A stretch of 64,000 bases of DNA from Pyxidicoccus caerfyrddinensis (GTDB lineage: Bacteria > Myxococcota > Myxococcia > Myxococcales > Myxococcaceae), in the NCBI RefSeq assembly GCF_010894405.1, contig NZ_JAAIYA010000025.1, positions 62,001 through 126,000 of the forward strand, read 5' to 3'. The translations under genes and the position numbers were made by a program. Under the pieces are notes generated by a model. The model was not told where the DNA came from, did not search any database, and saw only the letters and a list, made by a program, of their open reading frames with translations. This document shows positions 44,223-53,180 of this stretch, in pieces (the first letter of the stretch is position 1; each line of letters starts with the position of its first letter).

Positions 44223-45850
44223 GTCACAGGCTCCATGCGGAACCACCGGTATCCGTAGCCCTCCAGCGTCACACGGTGCCGGCCACCCTTGACGGGCTGC
44301 GAGTGCGCGTCCGACAGCGCATGGACGAGCCGCGCCGGAGGCCCACCGGGATTGAAGCTCACCTCGCACGCCTTGCCGGACAGGTTGTGCAGCGTCACCA
44401 GCGTCTCGTCCTTCCAGTCATAGCGCAGCGCGAGCACGTTCTCCGGCTTCACGCGCAACAGCTTCCACGCGCCCCAGCCCAGCTCGGGACACTCCTTGCG
44501 CATGCGCATCATACGCTCCATCCAGTTGAGCATCGACGCCGGGTCCCTGCGCTGCGTCTCCACATTCACGCGCGGGTAGCCGAAGGCGCCCTCCGTCACC
44601 ACGGTCCGGAAGGGCTCGGCCGCGCGGGTGAAGCCCGCGTGTGGCTCGTTGGCCCACTGCATCGGCATGCGCACGCTCGCGCGCTCGTGCTGTGACAAGT
44701 CTTCGCCCATGCCCAGCTCGTCGCCGTACCAGAGCACCGGCGTGCCCGGCAGGGACAGCATCAGGCTGAAGGCCAGCTCCAGGCGGCGACGGTCTCCGGA
44801 CAGCATGGGCGCCAGCCGCCGTCGCAGTCCGCGGCCGTAGAGCTGCATCTTCGGCTCCGGGCCCAGCTCCGCGAACACGCGCTTGCGCCCGGCGGCAGGC
44901 AGCCGGCCCAAATCCAGCTCGTCATGGTTGCGCAGGAAGTTGGCCCACTGCGCGGTCTGCGGCAGGCGCGGCGCGGAAGCCAGCGCCTCCGCCAGCGGCT
45001 TGGCGTCCTCCGTCACCAAGGAGAGGAAGAGGTTCTGGTTGGCGGCGAAGTTGAAGACCATCTGCATGCGGTCCCCATCCGCGCCGAAGAAGTTCATCAC
45101 CTCGTCCATGGTGACGTTCGCCTCGGCCAGGAGGATGGCGTCACCGGTGCGCCACGAGAGGAACTCGCGCATCTCGCTGAGCAACTGGTACGGGTCCTTG
45201 ATGCCGTGGTTCTTGAGCCCCTTGAGCTCGATGAGGAAGGGCACCGCGTCCACCCGGAAGCCGGACACGCCCAGCTCCAGCCAGTAGCCCATCACCTTGA
45301 GCAACTCCTCGCGCACGGTGGGGTTGGACACGTTCAGCTCAGGCTGGAAGGGGAAGAAGCGGTGGAAGTACCAGGCCTTCGCGTCCCGGTCGTACGTCCA
45401 CGTGCTCTCCTGCGAGCCCGGGAACACCATGCCCTTGTTCGCGTCCTTCGGCTTCTTGGCGGACCAGACGTAGAAGTCGCGGAAGCGGCTGTTCGGGTCC
45501 TTGCGCGCGGCCTGGAACCAGGGGTGCTTGTCGCTGGTGTGGTTGACGACCAGGTCGATGATGACGCGCATGCCGCGCTGCTTCGCGTGGTGGGTGAACT
45601 CCACGAAGTCCCCCAACGAGCCCAGCCGCGGGTCCACCCCATAGTGGTCCGTGATGTCGTAGCCGTTGTCGCGGTTGGGCGACGGGTGGAAGGGCATCAG
45701 CCACAGGCAGGTGACGCCCAGGCCCGCCAGGTAGTCCAGCCGCCGCTGGAGCCCGATGAAGTCGCCCACGCCGTCGCCGTTGCCGTCCATGAACGTCTCG
45801 ACGTCCAGGCAATAGACGACGGCGTTCTTGTACCAGAGGTCCTGAATCAT
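44219..45850 (-). CDS. GH13 trehalose synthase/alpha-glucosidase-like enzyme
   Basis: A 543-residue GH13 protein similar to the catalytic part of trehalose synthase (TreS), with WYKNAVVYCLDVETFMDGNG at the N-terminus. Conserved regions: DLVVNHTSDKHPWFQ, nucleophile Asp in GFRVDAVPF, Glu in ILLAEANV and Asp in FLRNHDEL. No maltokinase domain is fused. The ATG at 45850 has GGGAGA upstream. It is divergent from the LLM oxidoreductase across a 168-base gap and coupled to the VOC gene. It may isomerise maltose/trehalose or hydrolyse alpha-glucosides. Confidence 0.9.
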   Translation of the reverse strand: MIQDLWYKNAVVYCLDVETFMDGNGDGVGDFIGLQRRLDYLAGLGVTCLWLMPFHPSPNRDNGYDITDHYGVDPRLGSLGDFVEFTHHAKQRGMRVIIDLVVNHTSDKHPWFQAARKDPNSRFRDFYVWSAKKPKDANKGMVFPGSQESTWTYDRDAKAWYFHRFFPFQPELNVSNPTVREELLKVMGYWLELGVSGFRVDAVPFLIELKGLKNHGIKDPYQLLSEMREFLSWRTGDAILLAEANVTMDEVMNFFGADGDRMQMVFNFAANQNLFLSLVTEDAKPLAEALASAPRLPQTAQWANFLRNHDELDLGRLPAAGRKRVFAELGPEPKMQLYGRGLRRRLAPMLSGDRRRLELAFSLMLSLPGTPVLWYGDELGMGEDLSQHERASVRMPMQWANEPHAGFTRAAEPFRTVVTEGAFGYPRVNVETQRRDPASMLNWMERMMRMRKECPELGWGAWKLLRVKPENVLALRYDWKDETLVTLHNLSGKACEVSFNPGGPPARLVHALSDAHSQPVKGGRHRVTLEGYGYRWFRMEPVT

Positions 45851-46018
45851 CCTGTCTCCCGGGACGGGAGGGTGGGGTCTCCGCGCGGAAGGCGGCACCT
45901 CGACGTGCGCGGTACGTGTGCCAGCGCACAGCCTGGAGGCCCGGGCTTCCATCAGCGGACACTCGCGAGCACGGCACGCTCGCGGCGGCGCTGGCGCGGC
46001 TCCAACTTGCGCCGCCAC

Positions 46019-46987
46019 ATGCTCACCGTCGGTTATCACGCCTCACACGAGCAGTTCCCCCCGAGCGAGCTGCTGCGCCTCGTGCGCCAGGCGGACGCGG
46101 CGGGCTTCATGGCGGCGCTCAACTCCGACCACTTCCACCCGTGGAGTGAGGCGCAGGGGCAGAGCGGCTTCGCCTGGAGCTGGATGGGCGCCGCGCTGGC
46201 CACCACGAAGCTGGCGAGCGTGGGCGTGGTGAACGCGCCGGGCCAGCGCTACCACCCGGCCATCATCGCGCAGGCGCTGGGCACGCTCGCGGAGATGTTC
46301 CCCGGCCGCGCCTGGGCGGCGCTGGGCAGCGGGCAGCTCGTCAACGAGGGCATCACCGGCGAGCCCTGGCCCGCGAAGGACCAGCGCAACGCGCGGCTGA
46401 AGGAGTGCGTGGAGGTGATGCGCGCGCTCTTCCGGGGCGAGCGGGTGACGCACCGGGGGCTCGTCACGGTGGAGGAGGCGAAGCTCTACTCGCGCCCCGT
46501 GAAGCCGCCGCTGCTGGTGGGCGCGGCGATTACCCCCGAGACGGCGGAGTGGGTGGGAAGCTGGGCGGACGGCCTCATCACGGTGAGCAAGCCCCCCGCG
46601 GAGCTCCGCAAGATGGTGGACGCTTTCCGGCGCGGCGGCGGCGACGGCAAGCCGATGTTCCTCAAGGTCCAGCTGTCATGGGCCCGCGAAGAGGCGGCGG
46701 CGCTCCAGGGCGCGATGGAGCAGTGGGCGCCGAACATCTTCGCCAGCTCCGTGCTCACGGACCTGCGGCGGCCCGAGCAGTTCGAGGAGCTCGCCAAGAC
46801 GGTCCAGCCCAGGGACATGGAGGCGCACGTGCGGATCTCCTCTAGCCTCCAGCGCCACGTGGACTGGCTGGCGGAGGACGTGCGGCTGGGCTTCAGCCAC
46901 CTGTACCTGCACAACGTCAACCGGGGGCAGGACGCGTTCATCCAGGCTTTCGCGGAAAAGGTGCTGCCGGCGCTGCGCTCGGTGTGA
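46019..46987 (+). CDS. LLM-class flavin-dependent oxidoreductase (TIGR03885-like)
   Basis: A 322-residue luciferase-like monooxygenase fold protein, probably of the non-F420 TIGR03885 group judged from its start MLTVGYHASHEQFPPSELL and SDHFHPWSEAQGQSGFAWSW. The ATG at 46019 begins the domain; the much longer open frame to the left is a shadow of the GH13 gene. It lies divergent from that gene, an arrangement often seen when such oxidoreductases accompany sugar-metabolism genes. Substrate unknown; FMN or F420 dependence is not settled. Confidence 0.88.
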   Translation: MLTVGYHASHEQFPPSELLRLVRQADAAGFMAALNSDHFHPWSEAQGQSGFAWSWMGAALATTKLASVGVVNAPGQRYHPAIIAQALGTLAEMFPGRAWAALGSGQLVNEGITGEPWPAKDQRNARLKECVEVMRALFRGERVTHRGLVTVEEAKLYSRPVKPPLLVGAAITPETAEWVGSWADGLITVSKPPAELRKMVDAFRRGGGDGKPMFLKVQLSWAREEAAALQGAMEQWAPNIFASSVLTDLRRPEQFEELAKTVQPRDMEAHVRISSSLQRHVDWLAEDVRLGFSHLYLHNVNRGQDAFIQAFAEKVLPALRSV

Positions 46988-47093
46988 GTGCCGCGACGCC
47001 GTGCGGCACGTGTATCCCGCACACGGAGTGGCGGACGCGGCGCTCGAAGTGTGTCGGTTGACGCTTTCGGTCCGCGGGCGTCTGCTGGGAGCC

Positions 47094-48419
47094 ATGTCCG
47101 AGCTCACTTCTCCCGCGGCGCCTGCCGGGAGCACCATCGAGGCCCGCCCGGTGGCTGCGTCCGAGCGGGTCACCCTGCTGGACGCGCTGCGCGGCTTCGC
47201 GCTGTTCGGGGTCTTCCTCTCCAATGCCATCACCTGGTTCAGCGGCCGGACGCTGCTGCCCCGCGAGCAGGCCCAGGCGCAGGCAGCGCCGCTGCTCGAG
47301 GTCATCGTCAACTCCGTCTACCAGACGCTGGTGAACCAGAAGTTCATCACCATCTTCTCGTTCCTCTTCGGGCTGGGGTTCTCCATCCAGATGTCCCGGG
47401 CCTCGGCGCGGGGCGGCTCCATCGTCCCGCTCTACTCGCGGCGGCTGTTCATCCTGCTGTGCATGGGCGTGGTGCACCTGTTCGGCATCTGGATTGGCGA
47501 CATCCTCCACACGTACGCGATGGTGGGCTTCCTGCTGCTGCTCTTCCGCGCCCGCTCGAACAAGACGGTGCTGGTGTGGGCGGTGGCGTTGATGGTGGGG
47601 ATGTCGCTGCTGCTGCCGGTGCTCCAGCGCTACGGGCCGGTGCTGCTGCACGGCGCGGACGCGGCGGCGGAGCTGGCGAAGGCGTCCCAGGCCGAGGAAG
47701 CCGCCCACCGGGCACAATTGCTCACGGCGCTCTCCAGTGACTCGCCGTTGACAGGGATGGCGGGGCGCGTGACGTACTACGTGGACACGTTCTTCCGCAT
47801 CAACCGCATCAAGTGGTGGGGCCTCATCCTCGCGCGCTTCCTGTTCGGTCTGCTGGCGGGACGGCTGCTGTTGCTCCAGGACGTGGAGAAGAACCGCCCA
47901 CTGCTCCGCCGGATGCTCGGCTGGGGATTCGGCGTGGGCGGGGCCATCAGCATCGCCGGGCTGGTGATGACCCGCATGCGCGCCATGGGCCTGCTGACGT
48001 CCCAGGACAGCGTGTGGCAGTTCATCATCAACAACCTCCAGGAGATTGGCTTCCTGGCGCTGGGCGCGGGGTACGTGGCTGCCTTCGCCCTGCTGTTCCA
48101 GCGCGAGCGCTGGCAGCGGATGCAGGGAGGGCTCGCGCCGGTGGGGCGCATGGCGCTCAGCCAGTACCTGCTTCAGTCGGTCGTGAGCGTGTGCATCTAC
48201 GACGGCTGGGGACTGGGGCTCATCGGCAAGCTGCCGCCGTCGCGCGTCGTCGCCATCTGCTTCGTCGTGTTCGCCGCGCAGGTGGCGCTCAGCCACTGGT
48301 GGCTGGCGCGCTTCCGCTTCGGCCCGGCCGAGTGGCTCTGGCGCTCACTCACCTACGGCCGCGCGCAGCCCATGCGCCTGGCGGCGGGAGAGAAGGCGGC
48401 GGACGCCGCGGCGTCATGA
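47094..48419 (+). CDS. DUF418 integral membrane protein
   Basis: A 441-residue protein with about nine to ten membrane segments. The N-terminal motif LLDALRGFALFGVFLSN and a C-terminal PVGRMALSQYLLQSVVS are characteristic of DUF418, related to acyltransferase-3-type membrane proteins. The ATG at 47094 follows TGGGAG. Its role is unknown; related proteins sit near surface-polysaccharide or secretion genes. Confidence 0.88.
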   Translation: MSELTSPAAPAGSTIEARPVAASERVTLLDALRGFALFGVFLSNAITWFSGRTLLPREQAQAQAAPLLEVIVNSVYQTLVNQKFITIFSFLFGLGFSIQMSRASARGGSIVPLYSRRLFILLCMGVVHLFGIWIGDILHTYAMVGFLLLLFRARSNKTVLVWAVALMVGMSLLLPVLQRYGPVLLHGADAAAELAKASQAEEAAHRAQLLTALSSDSPLTGMAGRVTYYVDTFFRINRIKWWGLILARFLFGLLAGRLLLLQDVEKNRPLLRRMLGWGFGVGGAISIAGLVMTRMRAMGLLTSQDSVWQFIINNLQEIGFLALGAGYVAAFALLFQRERWQRMQGGLAPVGRMALSQYLLQSVVSVCIYDGWGLGLIGKLPPSRVVAICFVVFAAQVALSHWWLARFRFGPAEWLWRSLTYGRAQPMRLAAGEKAADAAAS

Positions 48420-48522
48420 GCCGGTGGTTCGTCAGGAAGAGAAGGAGTGAGCGCGCCCGAGTGAACAAGCCATTTGGGGTTCTGAATTGGAGTCAGATGC
48501 CGAACCCTCGGCAGCGCCCCCA

Positions 48523-48553
48523 TGGAAGTGGAGGCGGACGGAGTTGAACCGTC
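48523..48553 (-). other. tRNA- or tmRNA-3'-end-like remnant
   Basis: On the minus strand, 48553-48537 form a complete T arm: GACGG, loop TTCAACT, CCGTC, with the invariant GGTTCAACTCC box. It is followed by CGCCTCC plus A (48536-48529), like an acceptor 3' strand and discriminator, then CTTCCA. No matching 5' acceptor strand (GGAGGCG) is found on that strand within reach, so it is not a whole gene. The order resembles the 3' end of ssrA (tmRNA). Such fragments are typical scars of island integration. The rest of the 226-base gap (48420-48645) shows no gene. Confidence 0.45.
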
Positions 48554-48645
48554 TTCAAAGCGTGTAGGACCTCTTCGGCCGGGCGCGCTCAATCCAGAGT
48601 GACGGGGCGGCGAAATAATCCCTGACACGCGCTCGTGACGGGGCC

Positions 48646-50037
48646 TCAGAGCGACTTCAGGAACGCGAGCAGCGCCTCCCGGTCCTCCCGACGCAGGCGC
48701 ACGTAGCGCTCCTGGGCGGAGGCTGCCTCGCCCCCGTGCCACAGCACGGCCTCCTCGGCGTTGCGCGCCCGGCCGTCGTGTAGCAGGCGGGTGTGGCCGT
48801 TGACGGCCTCCTGGAGCCCGAGGCCCCACAGGGGCGGGGTGCGCCACTCCTGGCCGGTGGCGAGCCCATCCTTGCGGCCGTCCGCGAGCCCCTCGCCCAT
48901 GTCGTGCAGCAGCAGGTCGGAGTAGGGGTAGATCTTCTGTCCGGACAGCTCGGGGAAGCCGGGCACGGTGCCCGTCTCGAAGGCGGTGGACACGTGGCAA
49001 CCGGAGCAGCCGATGGCGCGGAACACGGCCTTGCCACGCAGCACGGGCGCTGTGTCCCAGTCCCGCCGCTTCGGCGCCGCGACGAGCCGCATGTAGAAGA
49101 CGAGGCGCTCCAGTTCCTCCGGCGTCACCTCCGGCCCACCGGGCACGGCGGCGGCGTCATGTCCCTGCTCCTTCGGGAAGAGCGTCGTGGTGAGCCCCAT
49201 GTCCGCGACGAGGGCGTGGGCCACCTGCTGCTGGAGCGAAGGCTGGTTGGCCTTCCAGCCGAAGCGGCCCGTCTTCGTCCGCTGCTCGGCGACGTCCAGC
49301 ACCTGGTTCGGCCGTCCGGAGATGCCGTCGTGGTCCGCGTCGTCGGGGTCCGCGAGGGCGAGCAGCGTGTTCTCGGGAATCGCCTCGAGCAGCCCCAGTC
49401 CGAAGTTGGCCGGCGACACCCGGGGTGAGAAGGGCGTCCCTTCACCCAGCGGACCCTGGGAAAGGTCCTTGAACCGGTAGCGCGGGCGCAGCAGCGTGTA
49501 GTCCTCGCCCGTGGCGAACTCGTCGTGGACCTCGTCGTAGTCCACCTCGACGCTGCCCTCCACGGGCCGCGCGTCGATGGCGTGGGAGTCGAGCTGCTCG
49601 CCATAGAGCGGGTGCGGCCCGCGTCCCTCCGGGGCGCCGAGCTGGAAGACCAGCGACTCAGGCGCCTGCGCCGGTGATTCAGGGGGCCGACCGCGCCCGT
49701 CCTTCACGTGGCACGTCATGCAGGACGCGGCGCTGAAGAGCGGGCCCACGATGACGGGCCCGGTGCGCGAGTCGTTCCAGTCTCGGCCGAACACCTTCTT
49801 GCCCGCGTGGAACTCCGGCCAGCGCGCGCGGTCCATGTTCTGGAGCGAGCGGCCGAAGGAGTTCCGCTTCGTGTCCGTCACGGTGGTGGTGCCACCGGAG
49901 AGCTCCTCGCCCGGCTCCGCCACGGACGTCAGGTCCCCCAGCTCGAGCACGGGCGGACGCCGTCCCGGAGCCGCCCAGACGGCGGTGAGCAGGAGGGCGC
50001 CCACGGGAATGGCAAGAAGGTACAGCCGGCCGCGCAT
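48646..50037 (-). CDS. Di-haem c-type cytochrome, DHOR/thiol oxidoreductase family (DUF1111)
   Basis: A 463-residue exported protein with an N-terminal signal or anchor (residues 5-22) and two haem-c sites, CMTCH and CGSC-like GCSGCH. The order and length fit the di-haem oxidative-reductase (DUF1111, putative thiol oxidoreductase) family, with LLHDMGEGLADG and HDGRARNAEEAVLWHGGEA near the C-terminus. It should act in the periplasm in electron transfer. Homologues often sit in iron-uptake operons with imelysin-like proteins, but none is seen here. Confidence 0.9.
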   Translation of the reverse strand: MRGRLYLLAIPVGALLLTAVWAAPGRRPPVLELGDLTSVAEPGEELSGGTTTVTDTKRNSFGRSLQNMDRARWPEFHAGKKVFGRDWNDSRTGPVIVGPLFSAASCMTCHVKDGRGRPPESPAQAPESLVFQLGAPEGRGPHPLYGEQLDSHAIDARPVEGSVEVDYDEVHDEFATGEDYTLLRPRYRFKDLSQGPLGEGTPFSPRVSPANFGLGLLEAIPENTLLALADPDDADHDGISGRPNQVLDVAEQRTKTGRFGWKANQPSLQQQVAHALVADMGLTTTLFPKEQGHDAAAVPGGPEVTPEELERLVFYMRLVAAPKRRDWDTAPVLRGKAVFRAIGCSGCHVSTAFETGTVPGFPELSGQKIYPYSDLLLHDMGEGLADGRKDGLATGQEWRTPPLWGLGLQEAVNGHTRLLHDGRARNAEEAVLWHGGEAASAQERYVRLRREDREALLAFLKSL

Positions 50038-50118
50038 GGGGAACTCCTGGAGGCCCGAAAGGGGAGCGGGCCGCCAATGGTGGACGCCGGGCAGGATACA
50101 CGCACCTGCCCGGCGCGG

Positions 50119-50140
50119 CGCCTGTGCTCGAGCACAGGCG
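50119..50140. other. Perfect 22-bp palindrome
   Basis: Arms CGCCTGTGCTC and GAGCACAGGCG meet without spacer, 7 bases after the stop of the 50148-50981 gene. It may form a hairpin that ends transcription, or bind a dimeric protein. It shares the half site GCCTGTGC with the palindrome at 33851-33873. Confidence 0.5.
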
Positions 50141-50147
50141 GATGCGA

Positions 50148-50981
50148 CTACTTCGCCGGAACGAAGGTCTCGTTCAGGACGGTGAACTGGTTCGCGGCGG
50201 CCTTCACGTCAATGGCCGTGAAGTCGGTGTACGGGTAGTGCCCGTCCTCGATCTGCTCGACGAACTCGACCTGGTTGCCGGTGAGCACCGTGCCGTCAGG
50301 CAGCTGCACGGAGAAGGTGCCGCGCTCGTTGCGCACGCGCCACACGCAGGCGCCCGGGATGGTCTCCGTGGAGGCCGCCGTCGCGCCCGGCTTCCAGATG
50401 ATGATGTCGTAGCCGTTGTCGAAGGAGTAGACCGCGATGATCCAGCGGAGCAGGTCGTACCAGTCGCGAATGATCATCATGCTCCCGGCCGGCTGCGTCG
50501 TGCCGCCCTGGAGGACGCCGTTGTTGTACACGTTCATCCGGTACGCGGAACCGCCCGGAGCGCCGCTGCCGCTGAAGGTCGGCTGCACCGCCATCGACGT
50601 GCCATCAGCGCCGGGCGTCATCTTCAGCGTGCCCACCACCTGGTCGCCCGCGCGCGCGGCCAGCGAGACGCCCGCCTGCGCGGCGCCGAACTTCACGTCC
50701 ACCTTCTGCGTCCAGCGCGTGGCCTTCGCGAAGGTGCCGGAGACGCCGTCCTTGTTCGCGTCCACGAGGTTGGAGACCGCCACGCCCGCCTGGGTGTTGG
50801 ACACCCGCGCGCCGCCGATCGCACAGTTCGTGATGCCGTCGAAGCGATTCACACACTGCGTCCCGGCCGCGGCCTCCTGGGCACCCAGGTTGTCCTCGGT
50901 CGTCTGCGACTCATCACCCTGGCAACCCGCTACGCTCAGGAGCGCGGCAGCCATCAGGCTGCCCATCATCTTCATCTGCAT
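50148..50981 (-). CDS. Putative lipoprotein of unknown function
   Basis: A 277-residue protein with a signal peptide and lipobox LSVAGC, followed by a low-complexity linker and a soluble domain I do not recognise. It includes a hydrophobic DWYDLLRWIIAVYSF stretch and an RNERGTFSVQLPDGTVLTG stretch. Only two Cys remain outside the lipobox. The ATG at 50981 has GAGGT 7 bases upstream. It lies 110 bases upstream of the di-haem protein on the same strand. Confidence 0.8.
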   Translation of the reverse strand: MQMKMMGSLMAAALLSVAGCQGDESQTTEDNLGAQEAAAGTQCVNRFDGITNCAIGGARVSNTQAGVAVSNLVDANKDGVSGTFAKATRWTQKVDVKFGAAQAGVSLAARAGDQVVGTLKMTPGADGTSMAVQPTFSGSGAPGGSAYRMNVYNNGVLQGGTTQPAGSMMIIRDWYDLLRWIIAVYSFDNGYDIIIWKPGATAASTETIPGACVWRVRNERGTFSVQLPDGTVLTGNQVEFVEQIEDGHYPYTDFTAIDVKAAANQFTVLNETFVPAK

Positions 50982-51246
50982 GTGAAACCTCGTCGTTTGG
51001 GGGAGGTGCTGCCGTCTTCGCCACACGCGGGCGACCACCTGCGTCATCCAGGCGGGTGCTCCGCGTGGGCCGGCCCCGGAGGGCAATGCACCGTCTACGC
51101 CACGACGAATGCGTGCGAGTCCTTCGTCGGCTCAGAGGGGAGGACGCGGGCGGCGCCGGAGGGGCTGTGGCGCCCGCTGTTACAACGCCGGAGGGGCTGT
51201 AGCGTGCCCCGTCACAGGCCCGGCGGGGATGACGACTCGCGGCGAA

Positions 51247-51921
51247 TCAGGGGCGTCCGCGCCGACCCATGAAGAGGGTGTGCCGCGTGCCCTTCGTGCC
51301 ATGGGCGGCCGGGTGCAGCACCTGGACGGTGAAGCCGGCCTGCTCCATGCGGCGCTCGAAGCCGGGCGCGGGGCCCGCGCTCCAGACGCCGAGCATTCCC
51401 CCGGGACGCAGCGCGTGGAAGGCCCGCGCGAGCCCCGCCAGCCCATACAGGCCCTGGTTGTCGGGGTGGGTGAGGGCGGTGGGGCCGTTGTCCACATCGA
51501 GGAGGATGGCGTCGAAGGTGGCGGACTGGCGGGCCATGAGCGCGCCCACGTCTCCCTCCACCACGGTGACGCGCGGGTCCTCCAGCGGCGCGCCCGCGAG
51601 CGCGGCGAGCGGACCCCGGTTCCACGCCACCACCGCGGGGAGCAATTCGGCCACCGTCACCCGGGCGCCGGGCGCGACGCGGTCCAGCACGGCCCGCAGC
51701 GTGTAGCCGAAGCCCAGGCCGCCCACGAGCACCCGGGCCCCGCTCTTCCCCGCGACGTCCGCGCACCCGGCCTCCGCGAGCGCCTCCTCCGAGCCGTGCC
51801 GCCGGCTGGACATCAGCGTCTGGCCACGCACGCGCAGGACGTACTCGTCCCCTCGCCGCGCCAGCGTGACTTCCCCCACGTCGGGGACCTGCGCGGTGTC
51901 GAGCGTCTCCCAAGGCTTCAT
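51247..51921 (-). CDS. Spermidine-synthase-like methyltransferase-fold protein
   Basis: A 224-residue Rossmann-fold protein of the spermidine synthase/SAM methyltransferase group. The glycine loop is VLVGGLGFGYTLRA, the acidic SAM-ribose position lies in VTVAELLPAVVAWN, and DAILLDVDNGP is motif IV. It lacks the N-terminal tetramerisation domain of true spermidine synthases and is shorter, so it is probably a methyltransferase or an aminopropyltransferase-like protein of unknown substrate. The ATG at 51921 starts the domain. Confidence 0.85.
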   Translation of the reverse strand: MKPWETLDTAQVPDVGEVTLARRGDEYVLRVRGQTLMSSRRHGSEEALAEAGCADVAGKSGARVLVGGLGFGYTLRAVLDRVAPGARVTVAELLPAVVAWNRGPLAALAGAPLEDPRVTVVEGDVGALMARQSATFDAILLDVDNGPTALTHPDNQGLYGLAGLARAFHALRPGGMLGVWSAGPAPGFERRMEQAGFTVQVLHPAAHGTKGTRHTLFMGRRGRP

Positions 51922-52119
51922 GCGTCCGGCTCTTCGCGCGGAAGCCGCGCCCGGGTCAAGGCGCGCAGTGCTTCGACATGTCGGGCCGACACGTCGAGCG
52001 CGGCTTCCAGGGGAGGGCAGGGGCCCGCTCCAGAGGAGGACCCTGCCCGGCATGGCCGGTGCAGAATGGGCGGGGGTACCTGGACCGGGGCTTCGCGCCC
52101 TCACCGAAAGGAATCACCC

Positions 52120-53085
52120 ATGGCCTCCACGCCCTCCACCGCGCAGCTCGCCATCACCCTGTCGGCCATCTCGTACCTGGGGCAGCTCAACACGAACCCG
52201 GAGCGCTTCACCCTGATGAACCAGGCCATGGCGGCCACGGTGCAGAACGGCTGGGGGATTGTCTGGGGCCCGGCGACACAGGGCGAGGACCTGGTCTACG
52301 TGGCCTCCAACAACGCGGGCCAGTACGCGGTGGTGGTGCGCGGCACGCTGTTCGACCGCATCGAGGACGTCATCCAGGACAAGAACGTCGCCACGCAGGA
52401 GGCCCTGCCCTTCACCGCGTCCTCGTTCTCCGGCGCGCAGGTCTCCAAGGGCGTGGTGCAGGTGTGGACCAACATCGACAACATGGTCTCCTCCGTGCCG
52501 GGCTCGGGCACGGGCTCGCTGCTGTCCTTTCTCCAGGGGCTGTCCGGCTCACCGTCGCTCCTGGTGACGGGGCACAGCCTGGGAGGGCAGATGGCCACGG
52601 TGCTCGCCGCGTGGTTCCAGAGCGCGCTCTCGAATGTCTCCGGGGTGCTGCCCATCACCTTCGCCGCGCCCACCGCGGGCAACACAGCCTTCGCGTCGGC
52701 CTTCGACACCGTCTTCGCGTCGGCGATGCGCTACTTCAACGCGCTGGACGTGGTCCCCCGCCTGTGGACGACGGACGGGCTGGAGTCCATCAAGTCCCTG
52801 TATCCGGGCGGCCCGCAGTGCGGCCTCGTGTGCAGGACGGCCGTCGACCGGACCCTCAACGCGCTCCAGAAGGCGGGCCTGACGTACACGCAGCCGAGCG
52901 CCAACACGAGCCTGCCGGGACAGCTCTACTCCACCGGCTGGGTGGGCGCGTTCGAGTCCGAGGTGAATGACCAGCACCGGGCGCTCTATTACATGTACCT
53001 GCTCGGCATCCCGCTGACGACCATCCAGCAGCTCAACGCGAAGTGGGCCCCGCCGTCCCAGTCCGGTGCACTGTCGGTGGGTTGA
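52120..53085 (+). CDS. Lipase class 3 family protein
   Basis: A 321-residue alpha/beta hydrolase of the fungal-type lipase (class 3) family. Nucleophile Ser in VTGHSLGGQMA, Asp in FNALDVVPRLW and His in NDQHRALYYMY make up the triad in family order. There is no signal peptide. AAAGGA precedes the ATG at 52120; the open frame further left is non-coding. It lies 95 bases before the alkaline phosphatase gene on the same strand. Confidence 0.88.
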   Translation: MASTPSTAQLAITLSAISYLGQLNTNPERFTLMNQAMAATVQNGWGIVWGPATQGEDLVYVASNNAGQYAVVVRGTLFDRIEDVIQDKNVATQEALPFTASSFSGAQVSKGVVQVWTNIDNMVSSVPGSGTGSLLSFLQGLSGSPSLLVTGHSLGGQMATVLAAWFQSALSNVSGVLPITFAAPTAGNTAFASAFDTVFASAMRYFNALDVVPRLWTTDGLESIKSLYPGGPQCGLVCRTAVDRTLNALQKAGLTYTQPSANTSLPGQLYSTGWVGAFESEVNDQHRALYYMYLLGIPLTTIQQLNAKWAPPSQSGALSVG

Positions 53086-53180
53086 GCGCGGGCCATCGAA
53101 GGATTCTTGCCCGTCGACGAAAAGGTTCGATTGGCTTTTGGGAACACGGCCGGGCAGCCTGCACGGGCAAAGGACACCCC

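Noticed and set aside
48523..48600. Complete tRNA (for example selC) on either strand
   Set aside because: No 5' acceptor, D arm or properly paired anticodon arm; a CTTCAAA on the plus strand is not flanked by a 5-bp stem.
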